Shown here piece by piece: positions 35,108 to 44,995 of a DNA stretch of 64,000 nucleotides. Position numbers and translations under genes: made by a program. Every line of letters begins with the position of its first letter. Position 1 is the first letter of the stretch. Source of the stretch: Marispirochaeta aestuarii (GTDB lineage Bacteria; Spirochaetota; Spirochaetia; JC444; Marispirochaetaceae); assembly GCF_002087085.1 (NCBI RefSeq), contig NZ_MWQY01000006.1, positions 1 to 64,000 of the forward strand, written 5' to 3'. Under the pieces are notes generated by a model. The model was not told where the DNA came from. It made no database searches and worked only from the letters and a program-made list of their open reading frames with translations.

Positions 35108-36310
35108 ATGGCAGAATTTGTTCGTATGCCCCAAAAAGGACTGACCGAAGAGAGCGCCCTCTTGAGTGAATGGCATGTACGCGAGGGAGACCTTGTACGC
35201 CCCGGGCAGCTCCTCTTTTCTCTGGAAACCGGTAAAGCCGTTTTCGATGTGGAAGCCGAATCCGCCGGCACCGTTCTCAAACTTTTAGCCGCTCCGGGAG
35301 ACGAGGTCCCCATCAAGGATGCGGTTCTTGTCATCGGTGAACCCGGCGAAGAGTTCAGCATCGAAAAAACTCCCGCTGCTCCGCAGAGCGGAGCCAAGCC
35401 CTTGCCGGTCCCGGCTGAACACCCTGCAGACCGATCGTCTCGGGTTACTGAATTTCCGGGAGCCGGCGGAAGAGGCCGCCGCATCTCTCCCAGGGCACGA
35501 AATCTTGCGGAAAAACACGGTATCGCCGTGAACGACATCAAGGGAAGCGGACCCGGGGGCAGAATCATTGTCGATGATATCCGCAGGCTCATGACCGCCG
35601 CGGCTCCGCCCCGTCCGGACAACGACATGGGGGGACAGCGGCTGCCGGTAACCGGCATGCGCAAGGTGATCGCCGAGCGTCTGTCCGGGTCCTTCTTTAC
35701 CGCGCCCCATATCTTTCTGCGGGCGGCGGTTTCCGTGGACCGGCTGATGGAGCTCAGGGAAGGTATTTCCTCGGAAACAGGCACGAAGATCTCCCTTAAC
35801 GCCTTTTTCATGAAGCTCAGCGCGGAGGCCCTCAAGCGGCATCCGCGGCTCAATTCCAGCTGGAAAGAATCGTATATAGAGATCCACGATACCGCCGACA
35901 TCGGACTGGCTGTTTCGCTGGAGGATGGTCTTATAACTCCGGTTGTGAGAAACTGCGGAAGCAAGGGGATTATCCAGATCGACGGAGAGCTGAAGGAGCT
36001 GATAGAAAAGGCCCGACAGGGACGTTTGCAGCCGGAAGAATACCAGGAGGCCGGTTTCACCATCAGCAACCTGGGCAGCTACGAGGTAGAAGAATTTACG
36101 GCGATTATTAATCCCCCGGCGTCAGCAATCCTGGCCCTCGGCCGGGCAGGCAAAGAAACTGTGGTAAACGGAGACGACAGCGTGGAGATACGGCGCATGA
36201 TGCGGACAACCTTATCCTGCGACCACCGCGCCATTGACGGCGCAGTAGCCGCGGCCTTCTTGACGGATCTAAAAAGAATGATTCAGGATCCAGCCCGTGC
36301 GCTTCTGTGA
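35108..36310 (+). CDS. 2-oxoacid dehydrogenase E2 acyltransferase
   Basis: This 400-residue protein transfers the acyl group from the E1 reaction to CoA. It has one lipoyl domain (about 2-77, lipoyl-lysine in LETGKAVFDVEAES), a peripheral-subunit-binding domain (about 120-157; RRISPRARNLAEKHGI), and the catalytic core (about 180-400) ending in the active-site motif DHRAIDGAVAAAFL. Proline/alanine-rich linkers join them. An AGGAGG site lies upstream. No dihydrolipoamide dehydrogenase (E3) gene follows, so E3 must come from elsewhere. Confidence 0.94.
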   Translation: MAEFVRMPQKGLTEESALLSEWHVREGDLVRPGQLLFSLETGKAVFDVEAESAGTVLKLLAAPGDEVPIKDAVLVIGEPGEEFSIEKTPAAPQSGAKPLPVPAEHPADRSSRVTEFPGAGGRGRRISPRARNLAEKHGIAVNDIKGSGPGGRIIVDDIRRLMTAAAPPRPDNDMGGQRLPVTGMRKVIAERLSGSFFTAPHIFLRAAVSVDRLMELREGISSETGTKISLNAFFMKLSAEALKRHPRLNSSWKESYIEIHDTADIGLAVSLEDGLITPVVRNCGSKGIIQIDGELKELIEKARQGRLQPEEYQEAGFTISNLGSYEVEEFTAIINPPASAILALGRAGKETVVNGDDSVEIRRMMRTTLSCDHRAIDGAVAAAFLTDLKRMIQDPARALL

Positions 36311-36334
36311 ATCAGCCGTATTCATGCATCCGCG

Positions 36335-37084
36335 CTAATCCCGCAGGGTACCGCCGTTTACCATCATACTTTCCGCGGTAACAAAACCGGCCCGGGGACT
36401 TGCAAGATATGCAACTGCAAAGGCAACGTCTTCCGGGTCGCCTATTCGTTTCAGAATGCTGTTTTCGATGAATTTCCTGTTTTCTTCTTCCCCGGCGGCT
36501 GATGCCATTGCCGTTGCGATCCGTCCTGGACAGACAGCATTTACGGTAATTCCGTCGCCCCCCGTTTGTTGCGCGAGATTCCTGGTAAAGCCCAGCACTC
36601 CGGCCTTCGAAGCCGCGTAATGTGCCGCCGCGACGGTTCCCCCGTTCTTGCCCGCTTCCGAGGCGATGTTTATGATACGGCCGTATTTACGCCGACGCAT
36701 TCCGGGAAGGACTTGCCGACAGAACAGAAAATGCGCCCGCAGGTTCACCTGCAGGACCAGGTCCCACTCGGAGGAGGAGATTTCCTGGATACGGTGCAGG
36801 GGATGCATTCCCGCGTTGTTTACCAGAATATCGATTCTTCCAAAGCTTTTTTCCGCTTCTTCCACAAAGCCTTCGATCTCGTTTTCCTGTGCCAAATCGA
36901 TACGTCGGATAAAAACCTTGACGGAACCCGCTGCCTGAATCTCGCCGGCGGTTTTCCGCAATTCATCCTCCCTGAGATCGCACAAAGCCAGGTCCGCCCC
37001 TCTTACGGCAAGTTCGAAGGCTATAGCTTTTCCGATACCCTGGGCCGAGCCAGTTACGACGGCACACTGTCCCTGTAATTCCAT
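36335..37084 (-). CDS. Short-chain dehydrogenase/reductase
   Basis: This 249-residue classical SDR has the cofactor motif TGSAQGIGKA near residue 10, NNAG near 87, and the catalytic Ser with Y-x-x-x-K (HYAASKAGVLGF) near 150-160. The acidic residue after strand 2 (LCDLRED) suggests NAD(H). GGAGAGG favours the ATG at 37084 over 37096. It converges with the E2 gene and may oxidise a hydroxyl of the imported substrate. Confidence 0.9.
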   Translation of the reverse strand: MELQGQCAVVTGSAQGIGKAIAFELAVRGADLALCDLREDELRKTAGEIQAAGSVKVFIRRIDLAQENEIEGFVEEAEKSFGRIDILVNNAGMHPLHRIQEISSSEWDLVLQVNLRAHFLFCRQVLPGMRRRKYGRIINIASEAGKNGGTVAAAHYAASKAGVLGFTRNLAQQTGGDGITVNAVCPGRIATAMASAAGEEENRKFIENSILKRIGDPEDVAFAVAYLASPRAGFVTAESMMVNGGTLRD

Positions 37085-37282
37085 ATACCTCTCCATGCAG
37101 CCTTTGTTCGGATTGTAAAAATCAGCCCCCTCGTAGTGCCGGCTGCGGTATCATCATTATACACTACTTTTTGGTATTATGCTTGTATACAATTGACTCA
37201 CGTCTGCCCTTGGGTTTATGCTGAGGTATATCGTCGGTCCCCGCAGCCACAGCCCGGGGAGACCGCTCACAAGGAGTCTGAG

Positions 37283-38353
37283 ATGCCAGGAGTTGATGGC
37301 GGGGTACTGTTTCCCGCGGAAGAATTACGGAAATGGACGGAAGAAATCTTTCAGAAAGTGGATGTCAGCAAGGAAGACGCTGCTCTGCTGACTGATTCCC
37401 TGATCGAAGCGAACCTCCGGGGAGTTGATACCCACGGAATAACCCGCATGCTGACGGTCTACGTAAACCGCATACAGGCCGGAGTCCTGAGTCCCAGGAC
37501 AAAGCTCGATATTGTCCGGGAAAAACCCTCCACCGCCCTGGTTGACTGCAACAACAGCATCGGACAGGTAGCCTCTGATTACGCCATGAACCTGGCAATT
37601 CAGAAAGCAAAGAGCACCGGAACCGCCTTTGTCGCCACAACCCACTCGAACCACTACGGTGCCGCCGCATACTGGTCCATGAAGGCCCTGGAACATGGAA
37701 TGATCGGCTTTTCCGCCACCAACGGACCGGCCAGCTTTGCCCCCACCGGCGGCCGAACCCCGATGCTCGGTACGAACCCCTTCTCCGTCGCGATTCCTGC
37801 AGGCAGGGAACTCCCCTTCGTACTGGACCTTGCCACTACGGTTGTTGCCAGGGGACGGATTACCCTCTACGCAAAGCAGAACAAGGAGCTGGAACCAGGC
37901 TGGGCTTTTGACGAGATGGGGCGCCCCACCACTGATCCCCACAAGGCCCTTAAAGGACTGCTGGCACCCATCGGCGGCTACAAGGGCTACGGCATTGCCC
38001 TGGCCATCGATATGATCTCCGGCGTTATGACCGGATCAAAATACGGGACCCATTTCCCCGGATTTCTGGCTGACAACCTCAAGGATCCCACCGACGTGGG
38101 AAGCGTGTTCGCTGCGATCAGCATCGACAGCTTTATGGACCTTCCGGAATTTCAGGATGCCATGGACACGGCCATCCGGGAGGTAAAGAGCTGCGCCAGA
38201 GCCGAAGGGGTGGAACGCATCTACGTACCCGGCGAAATCGAGATGGGAATACGGGCGGACCGTCTTGCCAACGGGATTCCCCTCCCGGAAGCGGTACTCA
38301 CGGACTTTGTCGCCCTGGGCACGGAACTGGGAGTCGCTTTTCCCGGGGAATAG
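37283..38353 (+). CDS. Ldh_2-family malate/lactate-type dehydrogenase
   Basis: This 356-residue NAD(P)-dependent oxidoreductase belongs to the Ldh_2 family, which oxidises 2-hydroxy acids such as malate, sulfolactate or ureidoglycolate. Family marks are DTHGITRML near residue 50, THSNHYGAAAYWSMKALEHG near 118, GTNPFSVAIPAG near 165, and GGYKGYGIALAIDM near 230. AAGGAGT before the ATG at 37283 fixes the start; the open frame further upstream is not needed. A strong terminator follows. It probably supplies a 2-oxo acid to the E1-E2 complex encoded nearby. Confidence 0.92.
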   Translation: MPGVDGGVLFPAEELRKWTEEIFQKVDVSKEDAALLTDSLIEANLRGVDTHGITRMLTVYVNRIQAGVLSPRTKLDIVREKPSTALVDCNNSIGQVASDYAMNLAIQKAKSTGTAFVATTHSNHYGAAAYWSMKALEHGMIGFSATNGPASFAPTGGRTPMLGTNPFSVAIPAGRELPFVLDLATTVVARGRITLYAKQNKELEPGWAFDEMGRPTTDPHKALKGLLAPIGGYKGYGIALAIDMISGVMTGSKYGTHFPGFLADNLKDPTDVGSVFAAISIDSFMDLPEFQDAMDTAIREVKSCARAEGVERIYVPGEIEMGIRADRLANGIPLPEAVLTDFVALGTELGVAFPGE

Positions 38354-38375
38354 AACTTACAGTACCTGTTTACAC

Positions 38376-38401
38376 GAGGGCCTTCCGGGGCCCTCTTTTT
38401 T
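38376..38401 (+). terminator. Rho-independent terminator after the Ldh_2 gene
   Basis: GAGGGCC (38376-38382) and GGCCCTC (38389-38395) form a 7-bp GC-rich stem, followed by six T residues (38396-38401). It lies 23 bp after the stop codon. Confidence 0.9.
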
Positions 38402-38437
38402 ACAGACAACTCTAAAAACGTAGTTTTAGCGGTACCC

Positions 38438-39952
38438 TTATTCTGCAAAGCGGGATCCCGGATAGAGACTTATCTTTTCGGCCCGGTAACTGCGGTAGCC
38501 CTCGTAGGTGGAAGCATCATTGTCGGCAAGGATGATCTCCCGGACAACCCTGGCGGGGGTTTCGTCGGTTAGCTCGATAATGCGGGCGGAAATCTTCATC
38601 ATGTTGACCTTTTCCTTCTCAAAGTCAAAGAGCTCCATGGCCTGTCCCTCCAGATTCCTGGTGATCCCGCCAAAACAGGCCAGACGGTTTCCATTGGAAA
38701 GATAATCCGCATCGCCGATAAAAGGGGCGAAGAGTTCACTCCCCCGCTCCCTGCCGTACTGCCAGATCTGGCGCACCTTTCCCGCCTCGGGATCTATCCG
38801 GTACTCCACTATACGGGAATAGTTCTCCTCCGGGAGAAGAGGCTCATCATAGGAACGTTCGTTTCCGTTGTCGAAAAGGAGAATCCGGGAGGGATCGTCG
38901 GGATGGAGCATGGGGGCGTGCTGTCCCCAGGGCCACTCAAAGGGTTCACCCTCCGGCTGCAGCAGGAAGGGCCGGAATCTCTCCTTCCATTTTTCATGAT
39001 TTCCCAGAATCCAGTCGATCCGCCCCGAAGCAATATCGACTTTTATAAGAGCACTCTGGTCGCGACCGGAAACGATCATGGAGTCATCCCGGGCATCATA
39101 GATTATTCCGTTCAAATGGAGCCAGTCCCGCTTATTCAGATTCGCCGGCATTACAGGCCTTGCCGGATCGAGGATTTTCCGGAAGTCCCAGCGGGACAGT
39201 ATTATTCCGCTGGCCCGGTCAATCATGACAACCTCGTCGTCGACGGACCCCTTCGCGGAGCTCAGGGCCAGAAAGTTTCCGTTGGGCAGCTCCACCGCAT
39301 CGTGGTGCAGGTCCCGGGGAACGATATCCCATCGGACTCCCGTGGGCCTCCCCAGCATGTCAATCTCGACAATCGAATCTTCCTGCTGAATGATGAGGTT
39401 TCCGTTTTCGAGACGGCGCAGCAGATGCCCGTTGTCCCCGGCATAGAACCAGCGGACATCCCCGGCCTCATCGATGGCGGAGGGATAGGGGGTGTAACTC
39501 ATTCTGTCATCGTAATGTCCGAGGTGCAGAAAGAGCATCCCCGGTGCCGCCTTTTCCGGCAGTGGAGTGCGGACACGAATTTCGGGGTACTCCTCAGGCA
39601 GGGCTTCTGTGCGTATGCTGCGGGTCAGACTGTGAACCCGGCCCCGGTCATCGGTAACGCTGAATTCGATGCTATTTTTCCAGTCGGGGTAGAGACCGAG
39701 GACCGGGATGCGGTGCACTCGTGATTTTCGGTCAAAAGAGACCTTGAGGTCCTTCGCCCCGTTACGACCCTTGATACTGAGACTGACCCGTGAAGGCCTC
39801 CTGCTCCTGATCACCGCCTCCGCCGCCAGGGGAACTTTTTCGGCAGCACTGATAGAGATAATCCTCACCGGCGGCTGCAGAAGATAGACCACACCGGGGA
39901 TACCGATAAACAGAACACCAAGAGCCGGAAGCATAAGCCTGAATAAACGCAT
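38438..39952 (-). CDS. Membrane-anchored arylsulfotransferase-like protein (ASST)
   Basis: This 504-residue protein has an N-terminal membrane anchor (about 1-26), a small beta domain, and a six-bladed propeller like PAPS-independent aryl sulfate sulfotransferases. The active-site residues known from the E. coli enzyme have clear counterparts: DLHHDAVEL, the His in WLHLNGIIYD, the Arg in SGRDQSAL, and the His in WGQHAPM. It would move sulfate from one phenol to another outside the membrane. It has a single cysteine, so no disulfide partners are needed. ATGs at 39952 and 39970 are both possible; AGGGG precedes the former. Transcribed alone. Confidence 0.82.
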   Translation of the reverse strand: MRLFRLMLPALGVLFIGIPGVVYLLQPPVRIISISAAEKVPLAAEAVIRSRRPSRVSLSIKGRNGAKDLKVSFDRKSRVHRIPVLGLYPDWKNSIEFSVTDDRGRVHSLTRSIRTEALPEEYPEIRVRTPLPEKAAPGMLFLHLGHYDDRMSYTPYPSAIDEAGDVRWFYAGDNGHLLRRLENGNLIIQQEDSIVEIDMLGRPTGVRWDIVPRDLHHDAVELPNGNFLALSSAKGSVDDEVVMIDRASGIILSRWDFRKILDPARPVMPANLNKRDWLHLNGIIYDARDDSMIVSGRDQSALIKVDIASGRIDWILGNHEKWKERFRPFLLQPEGEPFEWPWGQHAPMLHPDDPSRILLFDNGNERSYDEPLLPEENYSRIVEYRIDPEAGKVRQIWQYGRERGSELFAPFIGDADYLSNGNRLACFGGITRNLEGQAMELFDFEKEKVNMMKISARIIELTDETPARVVREIILADNDASTYEGYRSYRAEKISLYPGSRFAE

Positions 39953-40032
39953 GGCCCCTATTGTAGACATAAACTGTCAGTTTTGTAAAATTTCCGTCCC
40001 GGGGCACAGAACCCGGATCAGTCCCTCCCCCC

Positions 40033-40824
40033 TTACAGAGCTCTGGCAAACTTCATGCTGCGCTTTTCTATATCCTGGGCAGAGGGCATGGGGAAATATT
40101 TAAGCGCCTCCGCGGAGGCAAACATGAAGCCCTTGCCGATCAGCTTGTAGGGAATACCGTCAAGATAGCTGTTCAGGCTCAAGCCCTTGTTCTCCTTGTA
40201 GCTTACGGTCCTCAGTTCGTTAATGGCGTCCCGTAAAATGGCCGGATGCAGCCCCGGGATGGGAGGCGGAAGAAAGGGGTTCTCCTCCAGGCGCAGCAGG
40301 AAATCCTCCAGGTCGAGATTGAGGTCGGCGTACAGAAACTTCGGGGCCCCAACGGGATTAAGCGGATCGGTAAGAAATTTCCCGAATTCGGCAAAGTTGT
40401 AGGTGGAGAGGACAAGCATCTGCATGGGGTCTATTTCTGCATATATCCTCAGGCTTTCCGGTTTTTTATCCGGTACATACGGAGCTTCATCCAGACCGAT
40501 ACAGTATCCTTCGGGGGTACTCAGGTAGAGTTTTTTAAGGGCCGCGAAATCCAGGTGCTCCAGGACCCGGTAGCTGGAGATAAACTTTGTCGCCTTGGGA
40601 CGTCCGTCTTCATGAGGTTCCAGCTCCGCCATGGCCTCTTCGATATTGAAATAGGGATGACGGAATTCCGGATCGACCTCCGCGAAAATAACCTTTCCTT
40701 CGTAATGCCGGGTGGGGCCGGAGGTATAGTGTGTCGAAAGCTGCTCCGGCCAGTATTGGGACGCGATCAGCGCTGAATTCGGATGGAGAATCGCGTACAA
40801 GTGGTTTTCAATTTCCCTGTTCAT
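40033..40824 (-). CDS. Hypothetical protein, 263 residues
   Basis: Soluble-looking, without signal peptide, membrane helix or cysteine cluster. It contains acidic and aromatic stretches (GKVIFAEVDPEFRHPYF, GYCIGLDEAPYVPDKKP) and a PPPIPGLHP turn. A clear AAGGAGATAAAAG ribosome site precedes the ATG. It follows the pyrophosphatase gene with 58 bp between and may be co-transcribed. I do not recognise a family. The coding signal is convincing because of the ribosome site and codon use like the neighbours. Confidence 0.75.
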   Translation of the reverse strand: MNREIENHLYAILHPNSALIASQYWPEQLSTHYTSGPTRHYEGKVIFAEVDPEFRHPYFNIEEAMAELEPHEDGRPKATKFISSYRVLEHLDFAALKKLYLSTPEGYCIGLDEAPYVPDKKPESLRIYAEIDPMQMLVLSTYNFAEFGKFLTDPLNPVGAPKFLYADLNLDLEDFLLRLEENPFLPPPIPGLHPAILRDAINELRTVSYKENKGLSLNSYLDGIPYKLIGKGFMFASAEALKYFPMPSAQDIEKRSMKFARAL

Positions 40825-40882
40825 CTTTTATCTCCTTATGTATCCCGGCAGCTTTTTCGCGTCTGTTCCGGGCTGCGGACCT

Positions 40883-42958
40883 CTAGTTCCAGTAGCTTTT
40901 CAGGAGAGGTGCTATAACCAGCGAAATGATGGCCATCATCTTGATCAGAATATTCAGAGAGGGGCCGGCGGTATCCTTGAAGGGATCCCCCACGGTGTCT
41001 CCCACGATGGAGGCCTTGTGGCTGGCCGAGCCTTTTCCTTCGCTGGCTCCCTCTTCTATGCTCTTTTTGGCATTATCCCAGGCACCCCCGGAATTGGCCA
41101 TAAAGATGGAGAGGATTACCCCGGATACCGTGGTACCGGCGAGGAGGCCCATCAGCATTCTGGTGCCCCCCAAAAATCCGACGGCAATCGGTGCCAGGGC
41201 CGCCACAAGGCCTGGGGCAACCATTTCCGTAAGCGCGGAGCTGGTACTGATATCGATACAGCGGTTGTAATCCGGAGCATCCTTCCCGCTGAGGATCCCG
41301 GGTTTCTCCCTGAACTGCCGGCGGACCTCCTGAATCATGGCAAAGGCTGCCCGGCCGATGGCCCCCATGGCCATGCTTGAGAAGAGATAGGGAATGGCCG
41401 CCCCCAGAAAGAGCCCCACCAGCACCGTGGGGTCGGTAAGATCTATGGACTCGATTCCCGCCTGCTCCTTGAAGGCTACAAAGAGAATAACTGCTGTCAG
41501 TGCAGCGGAACCGATGGCAAAACCCTTTCCGATGGCCGCCGTTGTGTTTCCCACGGCGTCCAGCCTGTCGGTTACGCTTCGCACCTCCGGCGGCAATTCC
41601 GCCATCTCGGCAAGCCCCCCGGCATTATCGGCGATTGGTCCGTAGGCATCAACCGCCAGCTGAATTCCAAGGGTGCAGAGCATCCCCAGGGCGGAGATTC
41701 CCAGCCCGTAGAGCCCGGCCATCAGGTAGCTGAGCATCAGGACAGCGGAGATAATCAGGATTGTCAGAAAGCTGGACCGCATGCCGATTCCGATACCGGT
41801 AATAATGGTGGTGGCCGGGCCGGTTTCGCAGGCCTTGACGATGGCATTGACCGGGCCGCGGTTCATGCCGGTAAAATACTCGGTCAGCATTCCGATACCC
41901 ACACCCGCAACAAGACCGACAATAAAGCTGAGGTAGATCTGGTTAAAGCCCGCCTGCCCGACACGATGGTCCCCCAGGATATACCAGAAGAGGGGGTATG
42001 CCCCAAGAGCGGCGATCAGGGCTGCGGTATAGGACCCGCGGTTCAGGGAGGCCTGGGGAGAGATGCCGGACCCCCGGCCCACAAGCCGGATGCCGATGAT
42101 CGACCCGACGACTCCCAGGGCGCTGAGGAGCAGGGGCAGGGCCACAAGTTCCGTCCTGATCTCCGGAGAGACAATTGCAGTCTGACCGAGGATAATACAA
42201 CCGACAATGGTACCCACATAGGACTCGAAGAGGTCCGCTCCCATACCGGCGACGTCTCCCACATTATCCCCCACATTATCGGCTATGGTGGCAGGATTAC
42301 GGGGATCGTCCTCCGGGATATTGGCCTCAAGCTTTCCCACAAGATCGGCCCCGATGTCGGCGGCCTTCGTATATATGCCTCCACCCACCCGGGTAAAGAG
42401 GGCGATTGAGGAGGCTCCCATGGAAAAGCCCGTCAAAAGGGGAAGCCCTATATCCGTCATGGCCTGGGTCTGCCGGCCGGTAAAGATGATTATCACCGCG
42501 GAAAGCACGGCAAATAGCCCCAGAAGGGCAAGTCCCACCACGCTCAGGCCCATGACACTTCCGCCGGTAAAGGAGAGAAGCAGGGCGGGGGCGAGCCCCT
42601 TCTCGGCGGCGCTTGTCGTGCGGGCATTGGAGGCGGTGGCTACCTTCATACCGATAAACCCGGCAAGGGCGGAGCATGCCGCCCCCAGTGTAAAAGTCAG
42701 GGCCTGAAACCCGAGCTGTCCTCGGTTGGCCAGGGCCAGGAAAACCGCAACCATCAGTACAAAGGGAATCAGAACCCGATACTCCCGGCCGAGAAAGGTC
42801 ATTGCGCCGTTGGAAACATACCCGCTTATCCGAAGAAGCTTTTCATTCTCCACCGGCTGCCTGAAAATCCAGCGGGTCTTGTAAATTCCGTAGATCAGAG
42901 AAACCAGGGACATAATCAGAACAGCAAACAGAGCACAGGCAAGTATGTTTACATCCAT
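40883..42958 (-). CDS. hppA: Membrane ion-pumping pyrophosphatase, K+-dependent type
   Basis: This 691-residue protein has about sixteen helices and couples pyrophosphate hydrolysis to H+ or Na+ export. The hydrolytic centre is complete: [20 protein letters not shown], then [20 protein letters not shown], and near the end [27 protein letters not shown] has alanine where K+-independent enzymes have lysine, which points to the K+-dependent class. Whether it pumps H+ or Na+ cannot be settled by eye. GGAGAAGG lies before the ATG. Confidence 0.96.
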   Translation of the reverse strand: MDVNILACALFAVLIMSLVSLIYGIYKTRWIFRQPVENEKLLRISGYVSNGAMTFLGREYRVLIPFVLMVAVFLALANRGQLGFQALTFTLGAACSALAGFIGMKVATASNARTTSAAEKGLAPALLLSFTGGSVMGLSVVGLALLGLFAVLSAVIIIFTGRQTQAMTDIGLPLLTGFSMGASSIALFTRVGGGIYTKAADIGADLVGKLEANIPEDDPRNPATIADNVGDNVGDVAGMGADLFESYVGTIVGCIILGQTAIVSPEIRTELVALPLLLSALGVVGSIIGIRLVGRGSGISPQASLNRGSYTAALIAALGAYPLFWYILGDHRVGQAGFNQIYLSFIVGLVAGVGIGMLTEYFTGMNRGPVNAIVKACETGPATTIITGIGIGMRSSFLTILIISAVLMLSYLMAGLYGLGISALGMLCTLGIQLAVDAYGPIADNAGGLAEMAELPPEVRSVTDRLDAVGNTTAAIGKGFAIGSAALTAVILFVAFKEQAGIESIDLTDPTVLVGLFLGAAIPYLFSSMAMGAIGRAAFAMIQEVRRQFREKPGILSGKDAPDYNRCIDISTSSALTEMVAPGLVAALAPIAVGFLGGTRMLMGLLAGTTVSGVILSIFMANSGGAWDNAKKSIEEGASEGKGSASHKASIVGDTVGDPFKDTAGPSLNILIKMMAIISLVIAPLLKSYWN

Positions 42959-42999
42959 TTCACCTTCTCCGCAGTTTCTTCCGGTTTGCCGGACACTGT

Positions 43000-43242
43000 C
43001 TAGAACTTCATTAAAAACGGTACCGAACTTTCTGCAACCTCATGCACCGTATTGTACAGCTCCTGTTCCATCCACCACTTTTTATCGAAATACCTGTCCT
43101 CCTCCCGTACCACTTTCCGGAAGAGGGGATTGAAGATATAGAGAGTCCCCCGGACCCTTTCGTCCTCGTCGAACTCGATGATATGATAATATTTTTCTTC
43201 CCTGCCGCCGCCGAACGCTTTGTACCAACGGGAGGCCTTCAT
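43000..43242 (-). CDS. Small hypothetical protein upstream of hppA
   Basis: 80 residues, charged and aromatic (KYYHIIEFDEDERVRG, FDKKWWMEQELYNTVHE), with no signal or membrane helix. It ends 41 bp before hppA on the same strand, so a shared transcript is likely. The ribosome site is weak. Family not recognised; I accept it mainly because of position and composition. Confidence 0.5.
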   Translation of the reverse strand: MKASRWYKAFGGGREEKYYHIIEFDEDERVRGTLYIFNPLFRKVVREEDRYFDKKWWMEQELYNTVHEVAESSVPFLMKF

Positions 43243-43481
43243 ACTCTAATGATAGGGGTACTTTTACAGCTGGGCAAGTTTTTTTCCCTGCCGGCGCTTG
43301 AGGCACAAATCCATACCTGATATGATAAAGAGAATCATTCTGAGAGGTTGCCTCCATTCGTCGCGGCTTCAAGGAGCACGAACCCAATTCTTATCCAAAG
43401 GCTGGTACTGATGGAAAAGAGAAGCTCATCTCCCCGGGGTTCCGGAAGCAGAGTATCCCCACCGTACCGTAAAAAAACGGT

Positions 43482-44234
43482 ATGAAGTTCATAAAAATCT
43501 CAGTTTTTCCTCTGCTTCTGACAGGCATTTACCTGCTGATCTGCCGCTTCGATATTGTCAATCCCTACCTGATCCCCCGGCCCGGGCAGCTTATCACCGC
43601 GCTGCTCTCGTTAACAGGCAGGGGCATCCTGCAGCACCACATTGCCGTATCTCTGCAGAGGGTCTTCGCAGGATTTTTTCTGACCCTTCTTTTTGCCCTC
43701 CCCATGGCCCTGTTCTTCCACTTTTACCGTCGAATATCCGCCTTCCTTCTGGGTACCCTCCATTTCCTCAGAAACACCCCTCCCCTGGCTATGGTTCCCC
43801 TTCTTATACTCTGGTTCGGTATCGGGGAGGCATCAAAACTGGTCCTGATAATCATGGCCAGTTTTTTTCCTGTTTTTCTCAATACCCTCAGCGGTCTTCA
43901 GCAGGTGGATTCCAGGCTGATAGAAATGGGGGACACCCTGGAACTGAACAGATGGGAAAAAATCATCCACATCCTTCTACCCGAGGCCCTTCCAACGGTA
44001 CTGACGGGCATGCGCCTCTCCTTCGGATACAGCTGGCGCGCCCTGATCGGAGCGGAGATGATAGCGGCATCCAGCGGACTGGGATACATGATTCTGGATG
44101 CCCAGGAACTGGCCAGAACCGACATCGTCTTTATCGGGATTCTGGCCATCGGGCTCTCCGGTCTGCTGCTGGACATCCTTTTCCAGCGTGTTATTCAGCA
44201 TATCTTTCCCTGGATTCCCGGTGAGGTGATATGA
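43482..44234 (+). CDS. ABC permease, sulfonate/nitrate/taurine type
   Basis: This 250-residue permease has six helices and belongs to the SsuC/TauC/ThiX type. The family opening NPYLIPRPGQLITALLSL, the RVFAGFFLTLLFALPMAL helix and RMSFGYSWRALIGAEMIAA-like loop (here RLSFGYSWRALIGAEMIA) are visible. It is the first of a permease-ATPase-binding protein operon. It lacks a normal ribosome site; the bases just before the ATG form an ACCGT-AAAAAA-ACGGT hairpin instead. Substrate could be a sulfonate or a thiamine precursor. Confidence 0.9.
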   Translation: MKFIKISVFPLLLTGIYLLICRFDIVNPYLIPRPGQLITALLSLTGRGILQHHIAVSLQRVFAGFFLTLLFALPMALFFHFYRRISAFLLGTLHFLRNTPPLAMVPLLILWFGIGEASKLVLIIMASFFPVFLNTLSGLQQVDSRLIEMGDTLELNRWEKIIHILLPEALPTVLTGMRLSFGYSWRALIGAEMIAASSGLGYMILDAQELARTDIVFIGILAIGLSGLLLDILFQRVIQHIFPWIPGEVI

Positions 44235-44992
44235 AGGGTTGTACTCTCAGCAACGTCTCGAAAAGTTTTAACCTTGACGGAAAAAAGGTGCGGGCCCTGA
44301 AGGGAATCAATCTCTCCATACCCAGGGGAGGCTTTGTTTCCCTGGTCGGCTACAGCGGCTGCGGAAAGAGCACCCTTCTTAAAATCATTATTGGCCTGCT
44401 CCCGGCGGATGAGGGCTCGGTCACGTTTACCGGCATGGAGGGACGAAGCGGAATTGTTTTTCAGGAACCCAGGCTCATTGCCTCAAGGAATGTGGAAAAG
44501 AATATCGCCCTCGCCCTCAGGCACGAAAAGGATCCCGAAACCAGAAAGAGAATCATACGGGATATACTCCAGATGCTGGCGCTTACCCCCTTCAGAAAGG
44601 CCTACCCCTGGCAGCTCTCCGGAGGAATGGCCCAGCGGACAGCCCTTGGCAGGGCCCTCTGCCGACAGCCGGAATTACTGCTCATGGATGAAGCCTTCGG
44701 AGCCCTGGACGCCTTGACCAGGGCCCGTCTGCAGGATGAACTGATTCGAATCTACCTGAAGCGTGGAATTACCGTCCTCTTCGTTACCCATGACGTTGCC
44801 GAAGCAGCATATCTGGGCAATAGAGTTCTTGTCATGCGGAAAGCGCAGATAGTCGACGATATACCCGTTCCCCTTTCATATCCCCGAAGCAGGATTTCAC
44901 CTGAACTCCTGTCAATACAGGAGAGGATTCTCGCATCCATGGCCCGAAACAGGGAACGTGAAGATGCGGAAAAATATATTCACGAGGAGTAA
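44231..44992 (+). CDS. ABC transporter ATPase, SsuB/TauB type
   Basis: This 253-residue ATPase energises the permease it overlaps by 4 bp. Motifs are complete: Walker A GYSGCGKST near residue 40, signature LSGGMAQRTALGRAL near 132, Walker B LLLMDEAFGALD near 152, and the switch histidine in LFVTHDVAEAA near 186. A short tail follows, as usual in this subfamily. Confidence 0.95.
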   Translation: MKGCTLSNVSKSFNLDGKKVRALKGINLSIPRGGFVSLVGYSGCGKSTLLKIIIGLLPADEGSVTFTGMEGRSGIVFQEPRLIASRNVEKNIALALRHEKDPETRKRIIRDILQMLALTPFRKAYPWQLSGGMAQRTALGRALCRQPELLLMDEAFGALDALTRARLQDELIRIYLKRGITVLFVTHDVAEAAYLGNRVLVMRKAQIVDDIPVPLSYPRSRISPELLSIQERILASMARNREREDAEKYIHEE

Positions 44993-44995
44993 TCC

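Noticed and set aside
43341-43384. TPP riboswitch before the sulfonate-type ABC operon
   Set aside because: A CTGAGA is present at 43340-43345 and small stems can form, but the second conserved half of the THI element is missing on both strands.
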